Below are positions 7,004 through 14,660 of a DNA stretch of 51,081 bases, piece after piece; the first letter of the stretch is position 1, and each line of letters starts with the position of its first letter. The notes under the pieces were generated by a model. That model was not told the origin of the DNA. It made no database searches and saw nothing but the letters and a program-made list of their open reading frames with translations. The DNA lies in the NCBI GenBank assembly GCA_902761355.1, contig CACWJY010000013.1:1-51081 (forward strand), written 5' to 3'. Both the position numbers and the translations under genes were made by a program. This stretch comes from Fibrobacter succinogenes (GTDB lineage: Bacteria; Fibrobacterota; Fibrobacteria; Fibrobacterales; Fibrobacteraceae).

Positions 7004-9256
7004 ATGAAGAAACGTTACATCGCCCTTATCGTTCTTGCGGTACTGATCGTGATTGTCATTGCCGCTCTCAAAGTCGCCCCCGGAATCGCAAAAAACTATG
7101 TGGTCGCCCACTCCGAAGAGCTTATCGGCCGCAAAATTAAAATCGAAAACGTCGCATTCAGCCCGTTCAGCTTTACCGTAACGGTAGATGACTTCGCCAT
7201 CTACGAAAGCGACGGCACCACCCCATTCGTGGCCTTTGAAAAATTCCGCATCAACGTGAACCCCACTCGCCTCGTTGCAAAAGAAATCAGCGTGAGCGAA
7301 ATCTACCTAAAAGGGCTCTACACGCGTGTCACTCAAAGGGGCGACCGATTCAACTTTAGCGACATTCTAGAGAAATTTACGGCTGCAAGCACAGACTCCG
7401 CCGCCACCGAAACCAAGACTGATTCCACCGCTGCCGACACAGCCCAGGCCCTGAACCTTGACCCCAGCGAAGCCCTTGGCGGATTCAGCGTAGCCGTCGA
7501 AAACATTTCCCTCGAAAAAGGCAACATCATTTACGAAGACCTCAAGGTCGGTTCCAAGATTCATCTGCAGGACTTCTCTGTTGCCATTCCGGCCGTTTAC
7601 TTTAGCAACAAAAACACCGACATCGGCGTAAACTTCAAGTTCGCGAACGGTGGCGACCTGGGCGTTCAGGTTCAATTCAACATGAAGACGCAAGACTTTG
7701 GCGTGAACGTGACACTCAACAAGCTCGCACTTGCCGTCGGCAAGCCCTACCTCAAGGATTTTATCAACTATAAGGATTTTGAAGGTTCTCTCGGAGCAAA
7801 CCTTAAAATTGCGGGCAACGTAAACGACGTTCTTTCTTCGAACGTGAGCGGCATCGTTTCGGTCGACGACATTAAGCTCACCGAAACCAGCGGCAAGGCC
7901 CTCGGCGTATCGCATGTGGGCGTCGGAATTGCCAAGGCAAACCTGAACCAAATGGACTTCCGCATAGATTCTGTTATCGTAGACGGCGCTTTTGCCCACA
8001 TCGACCTTTTCAAGAACGGTTCCACCAACATCGACGTATTGCTTGAACCGCTGATGAAGCCCGCCAAAAAGGCCCCAGCTGATTCTACCGAAAAAGAAGA
8101 AGCCAAGACCGCCGAAAAGCAAAAGCCGCTCAAGGCCGTCATCGACAAATTGCAGGTCGTCAACACAAACGTGACCGCCACGGACCATACCCCCAAGCAG
8201 CCGTTTAACTACAAGGTGAGCGCCATCGCCGTAAACGGAAGCAACATCAACTTCAATACACCCTGCACCATTAATGTGTCTGCAGCATTCCCCGAAGGAG
8301 GCGCACTCACCCTCAAGTACAAGGGAGCTCTTTCTGACATCAGCACCATGGATGCATATATCAGCGTAAAGAATCTCGCCCTCAAGCATTTCTCGCCTTA
8401 CAGCCACCATTACACTGGCTACCCCATTAGCTCGGGAACCATGGCTTTTGCCAGCGAAAACAAGATGAGCGGCTGGAACATCGAAAGTAAGAACACCATC
8501 GACATTTACAACATTGATGTCGGCGACAAGGACGGAAACACCGACCCGGAATACATGGTTCCCATGAAGGTCGGGCTATACATTCTTAAGGACAAGGACG
8601 ACAAGATTCAGTTCGACGTTCCCGTGAAAGGCAATGTAAAGGATCCTGAATTCTCTTACCTGAAAATCGTATGGCAGACGGTGATGAACCTGTTGATTAA
8701 GGTCGCCCTCTCCCCGTTCAAGGTTGTGGGCAACGTGGCCGCCACAGGTGCAGGCGTAGTCGGAATTGACCTCGGCAAGAATGACGAAATCTTTATCGAC
8801 CCGCTCGCAGGCTCATTGACCAGCGAACAGTACGCCAAGGCACAGAAAATGGTCGAAGTCCTCGCCAAGGACAAGAATCTCAAGATGAACTTTGTGCAGA
8901 ACTTCAACATGAAAAAGACTGTTGAAGCCTACAAGACACACAAGCTAAAGACAGACTTCTACAAGGCTACGCAGAACAAGACTTCCCTCAACGAAATCGA
9001 CGAAAAGGCAATCGTCGCCATCGAAGACAAGGATAGCGCCTACGCCGCCTATGCAGCAGAACATGCCAAGGAACTTGATCGCAAAACTCTCGAAAAAGAA
9101 ATCCTTGCCATGGCCGACGCCCGCAACCAAGAACTGCTTAAGGCCCTACAGCAGCAACCCGGCGTAACCAAGAAGAATGTCACCGTGACTACGGCCCCGC
9201 GCGGCGCACTTACCCAGCGCAAGGCCATGTATAAGGTGCAAGTCGATGTGCAGTAG
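7004..9256 (+). CDS. AsmA-like DUF748 envelope protein
   Basis: A 750-aa protein with one N-terminal membrane helix (about residues 5-25) and a long beta-rich exported body. The first 120 residues match the DUF748 pattern: a helix-anchored protein continuing with GRKIKIENVAFSPFSFTVTV, then the repeated phrases FRINVNPTRL and EIYLKGLYTRV. Such AsmA/TamB-related proteins are thought to bridge inner and outer membranes and to move or balance lipids. Two Ala/Lys-rich charged inserts (near residues 128-145 and 355-375) look like flexible linkers. The C-terminal 150 residues are charged and helical. There is no Shine-Dalgarno; TAATTTAT sits 5 nt before ATG 7004. It appears to be a single-gene unit ended by the hairpins after 9256. 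Confidence 0.8.
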   Translation: MKKRYIALIVLAVLIVIVIAALKVAPGIAKNYVVAHSEELIGRKIKIENVAFSPFSFTVTVDDFAIYESDGTTPFVAFEKFRINVNPTRLVAKEISVSEIYLKGLYTRVTQRGDRFNFSDILEKFTAASTDSAATETKTDSTAADTAQALNLDPSEALGGFSVAVENISLEKGNIIYEDLKVGSKIHLQDFSVAIPAVYFSNKNTDIGVNFKFANGGDLGVQVQFNMKTQDFGVNVTLNKLALAVGKPYLKDFINYKDFEGSLGANLKIAGNVNDVLSSNVSGIVSVDDIKLTETSGKALGVSHVGVGIAKANLNQMDFRIDSVIVDGAFAHIDLFKNGSTNIDVLLEPLMKPAKKAPADSTEKEEAKTAEKQKPLKAVIDKLQVVNTNVTATDHTPKQPFNYKVSAIAVNGSNINFNTPCTINVSAAFPEGGALTLKYKGALSDISTMDAYISVKNLALKHFSPYSHHYTGYPISSGTMAFASENKMSGWNIESKNTIDIYNIDVGDKDGNTDPEYMVPMKVGLYILKDKDDKIQFDVPVKGNVKDPEFSYLKIVWQTVMNLLIKVALSPFKVVGNVAATGAGVVGIDLGKNDEIFIDPLAGSLTSEQYAKAQKMVEVLAKDKNLKMNFVQNFNMKKTVEAYKTHKLKTDFYKATQNKTSLNEIDEKAIVAIEDKDSAYAAYAAEHAKELDRKTLEKEILAMADARNQELLKALQQQPGVTKKNVTVTTAPRGALTQRKAMYKVQVDVQ

Positions 9257-9273
9257 ACGACCGTGAGTCACAA

Positions 9274-9295
9274 ACGGCTCATATCAATGAGCCGT
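9274..9295. repeat. Inverted repeat downstream of the DUF748 gene
   Basis: ACGGCTCAT (9274-9282) and ATGAGCCGT (9287-9295) form a perfect 9-bp stem with loop ATCA. No T-run follows, so it may be an RNA-stabilising hairpin rather than a terminator. The next 90 bp contain nothing I recognise. Confidence 0.6.
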
Positions 9296-9386
9296 AGTGG
9301 CGAGAGCGAGGCGACATCACATTCTTGATAGTGCGATAGAGCCGAGCGGTTTATATAGGGGAAAGCCTTCCCCTCACTACAAAAAG

Positions 9387-9413
9387 GACGAGCATTAAAG
9401 CTCGTCTTTTTTT
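9387..9413 (+). terminator. Rho-independent terminator
   Basis: Stem GACGAGC (9387-9393) / GCTCGTC (9400-9406), loop ATTAAA, followed by seven T. Five A precede the stem, so it can also act on the minus strand after thiG. Confidence 0.9.
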
Positions 9414-9441
9414 CGTTACCCCTTCACCCTAAAGCCCTAGT

Positions 9442-10218
9442 TTAATCGCGAAGGAAACCTGTCAGCGGATCAGAAGCAGAAGCGCCGCGCGTAAGCACGC
9501 GACCAAGGCCAGCCAAATAAGCCTTGCGTCCCGCTTCAATCGCAAGTTTAAAGCTCTGGGCCATCATGGGCAAATCGCCGGCCGTAGCAAGGGCGGTATT
9601 CGCCATAATAGCGGCAGCCCCCATTTCCATGGCAGCGCATGCCTCCGAAGGTTTACCAATGCCTGCATCCACAATAATCGGGAGGTCGATTTCATCAATC
9701 AGAATCTGGATGAATTCGCGAGTCGAAAGGCCCTTGTTGGAACCAATCGGAGCAGCCAGCGGCATCACGGCTGCGGCCCCCGCATTCGCGAGGTCACGCG
9801 CCACGTTCAAATCCGGGTACATATACGGCATCACTACGAAACCTTCTTTTGCCAAGGTTTCAGTCGCCTTGATGGTTTCGTAGTTGTCGGGCAAAAGGTA
9901 CTTGGTGTCGCGCATGATTTCGATTTTCACGAAATCGCCGCAGCCAAGTTCGCGGGAAAGTCGCGCGATGCGCACCGCCTCTTCGGCGTTGCGTGCGCCG
10001 GACGTATTCGGCAACAGCGTCACGCCCTTGGGAATATAGTCCAAAATATTCTCGTGTTCCTTGGTGTTCGCACGGCGCACGGCGAGAGTGACAATCTCTG
10101 CGCCAGCATCGCGCACGGCAGCCTCAATCAGTTTGAGAGAATACTTGCCTGAACCTAAAATAAAGCGGGAGTTGAATTCGTGACCACCAATAACGAGAGA
10201 ATCTTTCTTGTCTTGCAT
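9442..10218 (-). CDS. thiG: Thiazole synthase
   Basis: A 258-aa ThiG that builds the thiazole phosphate of thiamine from 1-deoxy-D-xylulose 5-phosphate, dehydroglycine and ThiS-thiocarboxylate. The TIM-barrel features are clear: FILGSGKY near residue 20, [10 protein letters not shown] near residue 95 (the Lys is the expected Schiff-base residue), the phosphate-binding [17 protein letters not shown] near residue 155, and [16 protein letters not shown] [10 protein letters not shown] near residue 185. ATG 10218 has AGAAGG 6 nt upstream; a TATATTTTG promoter-like box lies about 30 nt before the start. It is 37 nt downstream of the nudix gene. ThiF and ThiS are encoded 1.6 kb away on the same strand. 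No TPP riboswitch was seen in front of it. Confidence 0.93.
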   Translation of the reverse strand: MQDKKDSLVIGGHEFNSRFILGSGKYSLKLIEAAVRDAGAEIVTLAVRRANTKEHENILDYIPKGVTLLPNTSGARNAEEAVRIARLSRELGCGDFVKIEIMRDTKYLLPDNYETIKATETLAKEGFVVMPYMYPDLNVARDLANAGAAAVMPLAAPIGSNKGLSTREFIQILIDEIDLPIIVDAGIGKPSEACAAMEMGAAAIMANTALATAGDLPMMAQSFKLAIEAGRKAYLAGLGRVLTRGASASDPLTGFLRD

Positions 10219-10255
10219 ATTGCCTTCTTTTTTACAAGGCAAAATATAGAATTTC

Positions 10256-10642
10256 TTAACGTTTTTCTAAAGCGGCAACGACTTTTACATCGGCAGGGAG
10301 CCAATTTACAGAAAGCATCTCTGTAGGAGCAAGCCAACAAGCGGCCTCATGTTCCAAAAGTTTCGGGGACATCCCTCCCGCTACGGTACAGAGATAGCAA
10401 TGCATCGTCAAATGAAAGGTGGGATAATCGTGCTCTACCGTGCAAACAAAATCGCCTACAAGCACATCAATCGCAAGTTCTTCTTTTAATTCGCGGACCA
10501 AAGCCTGTTCTGGGGTTTCACCCGGCTCGATTTTTCCGCCAGGAAACTCCCAGCCACCTTTCTGTTCCCCATAGCCACGCTGAGTCGCGAAAACCTTTTC
10601 GCCGTCCTTAATAATGCCGGCTACAACCTCGATACTTTTCAT
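10256..10642 (-). CDS. mutT: Nudix hydrolase, MutT-like (8-oxo-dGTP diphosphatase)
   Basis: A 128-aa Nudix protein. The full Nudix box [22 protein letters not shown] lies around residues 36-57 with the REL-x-EE metal ligands intact. The N-terminus ([19 protein letters not shown]) and length fit MutT, which removes oxidised dGTP before it is incorporated into DNA. ATG 10642 has no Shine-Dalgarno and sits 5 nt after TACATTTA (10648-10655), suggesting a leaderless transcript. Together with thiG it forms a short minus-strand unit, divergent from trxA. Nudix specificity is hard to assign from sequence, so MutT is likely but not certain. Confidence 0.85.
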   Translation of the reverse strand: MKSIEVVAGIIKDGEKVFATQRGYGEQKGGWEFPGGKIEPGETPEQALVRELKEELAIDVLVGDFVCTVEHDYPTFHLTMHCYLCTVAGGMSPKLLEHEAACWLAPTEMLSVNWLPADVKVVAALEKR

Positions 10643-10647
10643 GGACG

Positions 10648-10655
10648 TAAATGTA
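10648..10655 (-). promoter_or_regulatory. TAnnTTTN -7-like element before nudix gene
   Basis: TACATTTA on the minus strand, 5 nt from ATG 10642. It matches the position and pattern of the elements before dut, thiS and metG. Confidence 0.5.
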
Positions 10656-10684
10656 GAATCTGGCTCAAACTTTTTTCATGTCAA

Positions 10685-10699
10685 TGTGACCTAGTCACA
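10685..10699. promoter_or_regulatory. TGTGAC-CTA-GTCACA dyad, putative Crp/Fnr operator
   Basis: A perfect 6-bp dyad with a 3-bp centre between the divergent nudix and trxA genes. The half site TGTGA matches the classical Crp half site, though the spacing (N5) is one base shorter than E. coli Crp (N6). The nearest -10-like sequence for trxA (TAAAAT at 10721) would place the dyad centre about 41 bp before the transcription start, the position of a class II activator site. A Crp/Fnr-family gene follows trxA directly. Confidence 0.55.
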
Positions 10700-10758
10700 G
10701 AAAAACGCCTCTCCATTATGTAAAATATAGACAAGAACAAAAAAAAAGAGGTAAAACA

Positions 10759-11067
10759 ATGACAGAACTGAACATCACTAAAGATAACTTCGAACAAGAG
10801 GTCCTCCACTCCGACAAGCCCGTCTTGATCGATTTTTGGGCCAACTGGTGCGGTCCTTGTAGAATGCTTTCTCCCGTCATCTCCGAAATCGCCGAAGAAA
10901 ACAAGGACAAAGTGAAAGTCTGCAAGGTCAATGTCGACAACGAAAGCGAACTGGCTAGCATGTTCCGCGTCATGAGCATCCCTATGCTCGTGGTCATCAA
11001 GGACGGCAAAGTGGTAAATTCCGCTGTAGGCGTACGCCCCAAAGAACAAATCTTGAGAATGCTCTAG
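10759..11067 (+). CDS. trxA: Thioredoxin
   Basis: A 102-aa thioredoxin that reduces disulfides in cytoplasmic proteins using the WCGPC active site near residues 31-35. The conserved Asp in LIDFWA and the cis-Pro in SIPMLVV near residue 74 are present, and length matches the family. Start ATG has AGAGGT 7 nt upstream. It lies in one direction with the Crp/Fnr gene 58 nt downstream, separated by a hairpin that may act as terminator or attenuator. The possible operator upstream suggests that the regulator next door controls it. Confidence 0.95.
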   Translation: MTELNITKDNFEQEVLHSDKPVLIDFWANWCGPCRMLSPVISEIAEENKDKVKVCKVNVDNESELASMFRVMSIPMLVVIKDGKVVNSAVGVRPKEQILRML

Positions 11068-11088
11068 GAACTCCTTAAGTAAACCACG

Positions 11089-11125
11089 GCACCTTTTTTG
11101 TATATTACAAGAAAGGTGCTTTTTT
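11089..11125 (+). terminator. Hairpin plus T6 abutting the crp start codon
   Basis: A 14-bp stem with one G-T wobble: GCACCTTTTTTGTA (11089-11102), loop TAT, TACAAGAAAGGTGC (11106-11119), then six T and the ATG at 11126. It has the form of an intrinsic terminator for trxA. The only Shine-Dalgarno-like sequence for crp (AAAGG) lies inside the 3' arm, so it could equally be an attenuator or a ribosome-site occluding structure. Confidence 0.7.
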
Positions 11126-11794
11126 ATGAACGAGCCGATTAGTCAAATTCTCCCCAAGCTCCCATTCTGGGCAAACCTTTCGACAGACGAAAAGGCGATT
11201 CTTTCACAACGAGCGCTGACAAAAAAATTTGCCAAAGGCCAGCTGGTAAGCAGCAACACATCATCGTGCCTCGGGATAGTCCTGATTCTAAGCGGAGAGA
11301 TCCGCATAGGACTCACTTCGGACGAAGGCCGAGAAATCACGCTGTACCGAGCTCACGAAGGCGACATTTGCATATCGACAGCCTCGTGCGTCATCCGCCA
11401 ACTGACATTCGACGCCGACGTCACCGCCGAAAAGGACACCTCAGTCTTAGTGATACCTTCTTCTGTCTGCGCACGGCTGATGGAAACGAACATCCACGTA
11501 CGCGCCTTTGTTTTTGAAAAACAAACCGAGCGCTATTCTCAAACAGTCTGGGCGATACAGACAATGCTGTTCAAGCGTTTCGATCAGCGACTAGCCAGTT
11601 ATCTTGTTTCGGCATATGATCGCACCGGCTGTGACGAAATTAAGAAAACCCAAGAAGAAATCGCCCGCGACGTGAATTCAGCCCGCGAAGTGGTCGCACG
11701 AATGCTCCGAGAATTTTCGGCAAAGGGACTCGTCAAAATCAAGCGCGGAGCCATCAAGCTCAGCGATATTGAAGCCCTTAGGAATATCAGATAA
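11126..11794 (+). CDS. Crp/Fnr-family transcription regulator
   Basis: A 222-aa regulator with an N-terminal cyclic-nucleotide-binding-like beta barrel (about residues 20-115), a dimer helix (about 120-160) and a C-terminal winged helix. The HTH (TQEEIARDVNSAREVVARML, about 175-194) has an RE-x3-R recognition helix, the arrangement that reads GTGA in Crp. Five Cys are present (48, 82, 88, 115, 169). C82 and C88 form the CISTASC motif that I associate with an anaerobe subgroup; a redox or metal ligand role is inferred. The ATG abuts a terminator-like hairpin with T6. The preceding thioredoxin gene suggests redox control, but the signal is not provable here. Confidence 0.88.
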   Translation: MNEPISQILPKLPFWANLSTDEKAILSQRALTKKFAKGQLVSSNTSSCLGIVLILSGEIRIGLTSDEGREITLYRAHEGDICISTASCVIRQLTFDADVTAEKDTSVLVIPSSVCARLMETNIHVRAFVFEKQTERYSQTVWAIQTMLFKRFDQRLASYLVSAYDRTGCDEIKKTQEEIARDVNSAREVVARMLREFSAKGLVKIKRGAIKLSDIEALRNIR

Positions 11795-11817
11795 AAAAGT
11801 TCGGAGTTTTCACTCCG
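11793..11817 (-). terminator. Rho-independent terminator of thiS-thiF
   Basis: On the minus strand: stem CGGAGT / ACTCCG with loop GAAA, then AAC and six T. The thiF stop codon lies within the stem. There is no T-run on the plus strand, so it serves thiF rather than crp. Confidence 0.75.
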
Positions 11818-12463
11818 CCCCAATAATCAAGCGCACTACCGTCAGGGCCTGGTGGGCGGCACAAAGCATTACACGCGGGGCAATCAAGCCGATTCCGTCG
11901 TTCACATCGCTTTTGCCATCACCGCAAACATAAAAACGCTTGGTTACCTTGTGGGTCGTAATCAAATTTCCGCTGTCGTAGCCCGCCATGCCGGAAGCCG
12001 CGACCAGAAACTTTTCGGGCATATTTTCGAGCACCGTATTCACAAGCATCGCCTTCGCCTCGGCATTGTCAAAAGCCTCGCAAATCACGTCGGCCTTCGC
12101 CAGGAGCGGGACCGCATTCTCGGCAGTCACCTTTTTAAAGTGAGTTTCAAATTCCGTGTACGGGGCAATCTCTTTCAAGTTCGCAAGTAACGCCTCAGGC
12201 TTCGGCATTCCCACCTGGTTCGCCTTGTACTGCTGACGATGCAAGTTCGTCACATCGACGCAATCGAAATCAACCAGAATCAGTTTGCCGACTCCGGCCC
12301 GCGCCAAGGAAATCGCGATATTCGAACCGAGCCCGCCCAAACCGCAAACGGCAACCGTCGCCGCCTGCAACTTGCGTACGGCATCTGCACCTTGCCGATT
12401 TTCTAGTGCGGCAAGCATTTCTTCGCGAGAGGGGGCGCGCATCTGCGAAAGGTCGGCAATCAT
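11810..12463 (-). CDS. thiF: ThiS adenylyltransferase ThiF (family 2)
   Basis: A 217-aa E1-like enzyme that adenylates the C-terminus of ThiS so sulfur can be loaded onto it. The Rossmann ATP-binding motif GLGGLGSNIAISLARAG is near residue 43, followed by LVDFDCVDVTNLHRQQY near residue 65, the expected Asp and Arg for adenylation. The length (about 220 aa) and lack of a CxxC zinc site fit the short ThiF family 2 rather than MoeB or full-length ThiF. ATG 12463 overlaps the thiS TGA stop (TGATG), so the two are translationally coupled. The gene ends in a hairpin terminator shared with the crp end. Confidence 0.9.
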   Translation of the reverse strand: MIADLSQMRAPSREEMLAALENRQGADAVRKLQAATVAVCGLGGLGSNIAISLARAGVGKLILVDFDCVDVTNLHRQQYKANQVGMPKPEALLANLKEIAPYTEFETHFKKVTAENAVPLLAKADVICEAFDNAEAKAMLVNTVLENMPEKFLVAASGMAGYDSGNLITTHKVTKRFYVCGDGKSDVNDGIGLIAPRVMLCAAHQALTVVRLIIGAE

Positions 12464-12657
12464 CACCCGCCGCCTACGAAATTCACAACCTCGACGACGT
12501 CGCCGTCGGCAAGCACCGTCTCGGCATACTTCGCCTTAGGCACAATTTCCTCGTTCCGTTCCACCGCGATGCGCACGGTATTGTAACCTGCTTCTGCAAG
12601 GTATTCAGCAACGGTCTTGCCCGCCGCATCGACACTCTGTCCATTTATCGTTAACAT
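12463..12657 (-). CDS. thiS: Sulfur carrier protein ThiS
   Basis: A 64-aa ubiquitin-like protein ending in VGGG; the Gly-Gly terminus is the site of adenylation and thiocarboxylation. It begins MLTINGQSV and has the EVVNFVGGG end typical of ThiS. It supplies sulfur to ThiG for the thiazole ring. There is no Shine-Dalgarno; ATG 12657 follows TATATTTA by 4 nt, and the stop of the GH43 gene is just 17 nt upstream. Overlap with thiF (TGATG) shows they act together. Confidence 0.93.
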   Translation of the reverse strand: MLTINGQSVDAAGKTVAEYLAEAGYNTVRIAVERNEEIVPKAKYAETVLADGDVVEVVNFVGGG

Positions 12658-12661
12658 AGTA

Positions 12662-12669
12662 TAAATATA
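12662..12669 (-). promoter_or_regulatory. TAnnTTTN -7-like element before thiS
   Basis: TATATTTA on the minus strand, 4 nt from the thiS ATG and only a few bases after the stop codon of the upstream GH43 gene. No partner -33 motif was recognised. Confidence 0.5.
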
Positions 12670-12674
12670 GGAAA

Positions 12675-14579
12675 TTAGAACATCACCCGGTACGGGATTT
12701 GCTTGTCGAAGCGACGACCTTTAAGATCGCGGAAACCTTTATCGTGGTTGCGCACGTCGCCCGCACGGAGGACCCGATTATCGCGACCATCGATCCGGCG
12801 GATTGCATCCGTCGAATCCTTCACGCCTTCGTCGAACTTGATATTGCCGAGGAGAGTTTCGCCGCCCAGGCCTTCCGCCGTCAGGTAGAAGTCCTGCACG
12901 CCCTTGAGTTCCGGCAAGTTAGAGCAGCGCACGTCAATCCACTTGCTCTCATCGCCCGCTGAGGGCAACTCGCATTTCGAAATCACGTCGCCCTTCTTGC
13001 TATCCTTGCGGATGTTCAGCGTACCGCCGGCTCCGTTCTTCACCTGCACAAGCACACCCGGGCCCACGATGGAATCCGTAATCACATTCTCGAAAATCGC
13101 GTAGCCGCCGTCCTTGATGGCGAACTCGTCCTTGTCCGTCAAACGCACGCGGATGCCGTTGTCGAAACCGTTCGCGGGAATCGTGTCGCGGATAATGCGC
13201 AAGAAGTCGAGGCGGTCGAGTTCTGCGTAATGCTTGCCCTTCGTAATCTCGATGAAGTTCGAACCGCGCTTGAGTTTCGTGGGAATGTACACCACCGACT
13301 TCTCGGGGAATGCGCTCCACGCGCCCGTCAGCGGCAGCGCCACTTCCTGGTTCTTGCCGTTGATGCTCACGAAGTGCGAACTTCCGTTCGCGCCGTCTTC
13401 GGTCCAGTTGTTGTCGTAGCGGTAGCGAATCAGGTACTCGCCCGCCTGCGAGATAATCATCGGCAGGCGAATCTTGCTGTCTTCATAATTGATGTAGGCG
13501 CAGAACTCGCCATTCGATGCATCGGAACTGCTAGAAATATCCACATGCGTCAAGGCTCCGTGTTCCGCCTCGGCACTCAGGTAACGCCCGAGGAACGGCT
13601 GCCCCAGTTCCGGCCAGCCGTCGTCAGTATAAACGATGTCGCGAACTTGTATGTAAGAATTTCCGCCGTCGTTCTTGTCGTAGTAATGGTTCACGAAGCG
13701 CTGGCGATTCACGTCTTGGAACGCCTCGCCGCCCGCAGGCCCATAGTAGCGTCCGTAACGGCTCAACAGAATCGTGCCGCCGCCATTCAAGAGCGCCTTG
13801 CCGCTGCGGTCCACATACCCGCCGTCAATGCGGTTGGAGCGCCCGACCGTCGTCTTGTAAGAATTGTTCTCGAGGTCTGCGCCCTTCTTGCAGCAGTTAT
13901 CCCACGCCGTAAACAGGTAGTAGTAGCCGTCGTGCTCGATAAGGCTTGCGCCCTCGATACCCGAGCCGCCGCGGTTCGCGATGTTGATCATCTTCGCGCC
14001 GTCTTTCACCTTGCCTGTTTCTTCGTCCAGTTCCAGAATGTGGATGCCCGTGCCCCACGAACCGAACGCCATCCAAACCTTGCCATCGTTGTCCTTGAGC
14101 ACCGCCGCGTCAATCGCGTTGTAGGCGTCACTCTTGACTGTGTGAATCACCTCGCCCATGTCCGTCCAGCCGTAGCCGGGTTTTGTCGGGTCGATTTCCT
14201 TGCTCGCCATGAACCCCATGCCCGACGAGCGGATACCCATCTCGGAGCCGCAATAGTACATGCGGTATTCCCCGCCGATGTAATGAATGTCCGGCGCCCA
14301 GATGTCAATCATGTTCGGCGCGTACTTGTAAAGCCACTTCGAAAATTCCGGCATGGCGGGCTCGCCGTTCTTCCAGTTCAGCGCATCCTCGGAAAACTGC
14401 ATGAGCATGTGGTTGTCCGTCGTCGCAAGCGCATAGCCGTCCTCGTAACGGATAATGTCCGGGTCATGCCCTGCCCAACGCGTCTCCTTCGCGTACCAAT
14501 CGGCCGCAAAAGCCGAACAAACTAAAGTAAGTATTGCCGCAGTCGTTACGACAGAAGCCTTGCCAATCCCGAATTTCAT
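12675..14579 (-). CDS. GH43 arabinan/xylan hydrolase with CBM6-like modules (paralogue A)
   Basis: A 634-aa secreted enzyme with a signal peptide (cleavage about residue 25, CSAFA-AD). The GH43 five-blade propeller covers about residues 30-330 with the expected acids: Asp base in GHDPD (about 39), Asp in YNAID (about 154) and Glu acid in SGIEGASL (about 205). It most resembles endo-1,5-alpha-arabinanases, but xylosidase or arabinofuranosidase activity is possible. A CBM6-like beta sandwich (about 335-460) and a second beta module (about 475-590) follow. A short DSTDAIR linker leads to a basic tail ending FDKQIPYRVMF, shared with paralogue B. ATG 14579 has GAGGAAAA directly upstream; earlier in-frame codons are rejected because this start gives a clean signal peptide. 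Confidence 0.85.
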   Translation of the reverse strand: MKFGIGKASVVTTAAILTLVCSAFAADWYAKETRWAGHDPDIIRYEDGYALATTDNHMLMQFSEDALNWKNGEPAMPEFSKWLYKYAPNMIDIWAPDIHYIGGEYRMYYCGSEMGIRSSGMGFMASKEIDPTKPGYGWTDMGEVIHTVKSDAYNAIDAAVLKDNDGKVWMAFGSWGTGIHILELDEETGKVKDGAKMINIANRGGSGIEGASLIEHDGYYYLFTAWDNCCKKGADLENNSYKTTVGRSNRIDGGYVDRSGKALLNGGGTILLSRYGRYYGPAGGEAFQDVNRQRFVNHYYDKNDGGNSYIQVRDIVYTDDGWPELGQPFLGRYLSAEAEHGALTHVDISSSSDASNGEFCAYINYEDSKIRLPMIISQAGEYLIRYRYDNNWTEDGANGSSHFVSINGKNQEVALPLTGAWSAFPEKSVVYIPTKLKRGSNFIEITKGKHYAELDRLDFLRIIRDTIPANGFDNGIRVRLTDKDEFAIKDGGYAIFENVITDSIVGPGVLVQVKNGAGGTLNIRKDSKKGDVISKCELPSAGDESKWIDVRCSNLPELKGVQDFYLTAEGLGGETLLGNIKFDEGVKDSTDAIRRIDGRDNRVLRAGDVRNHDKGFRDLKGRRFDKQIPYRVMF

Positions 14580-14609
14580 TTTTCCTCGCTTTACCCACAC
14601 ACCACAAAC

Positions 14610-14640
14610 CAAAAATACACTAAAAAGTTTCACCTTGCAA
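14610..14640 (-). promoter_or_regulatory. Putative promoter of GH43 paralogue A
   Basis: On the minus strand TTG (14640-14638) is followed, after 20 nt, by TATTTTTG (14617-14610). This matches the TTG-N20-TAnnTTTG geometry. Unlike the leaderless genes, about 30 nt of leader with a Shine-Dalgarno follows. Confidence 0.5.
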
Positions 14641-14660
14641 GCAAACATTTTCTAGCAGAA

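Noticed and set aside
12658..12700. TPP riboswitch upstream of thiS
   Set aside because: The thiS start is 17 nt from the previous stop codon, leaving no room for an aptamer; none was seen before thiG either.
13230..14525. Long plus-strand open frame (431 codons) opposite GH43 paralogue A
   Set aside because: It lies antisense to a gene with a recognised GH43 domain and signal peptide; its translation is Ala/Arg/Val-rich with no known motif, as expected for an antisense shadow of codon-biased DNA. Similar frames at 15426-16550, 7367-8410 and 48096-49250 are rejected for the same reason.
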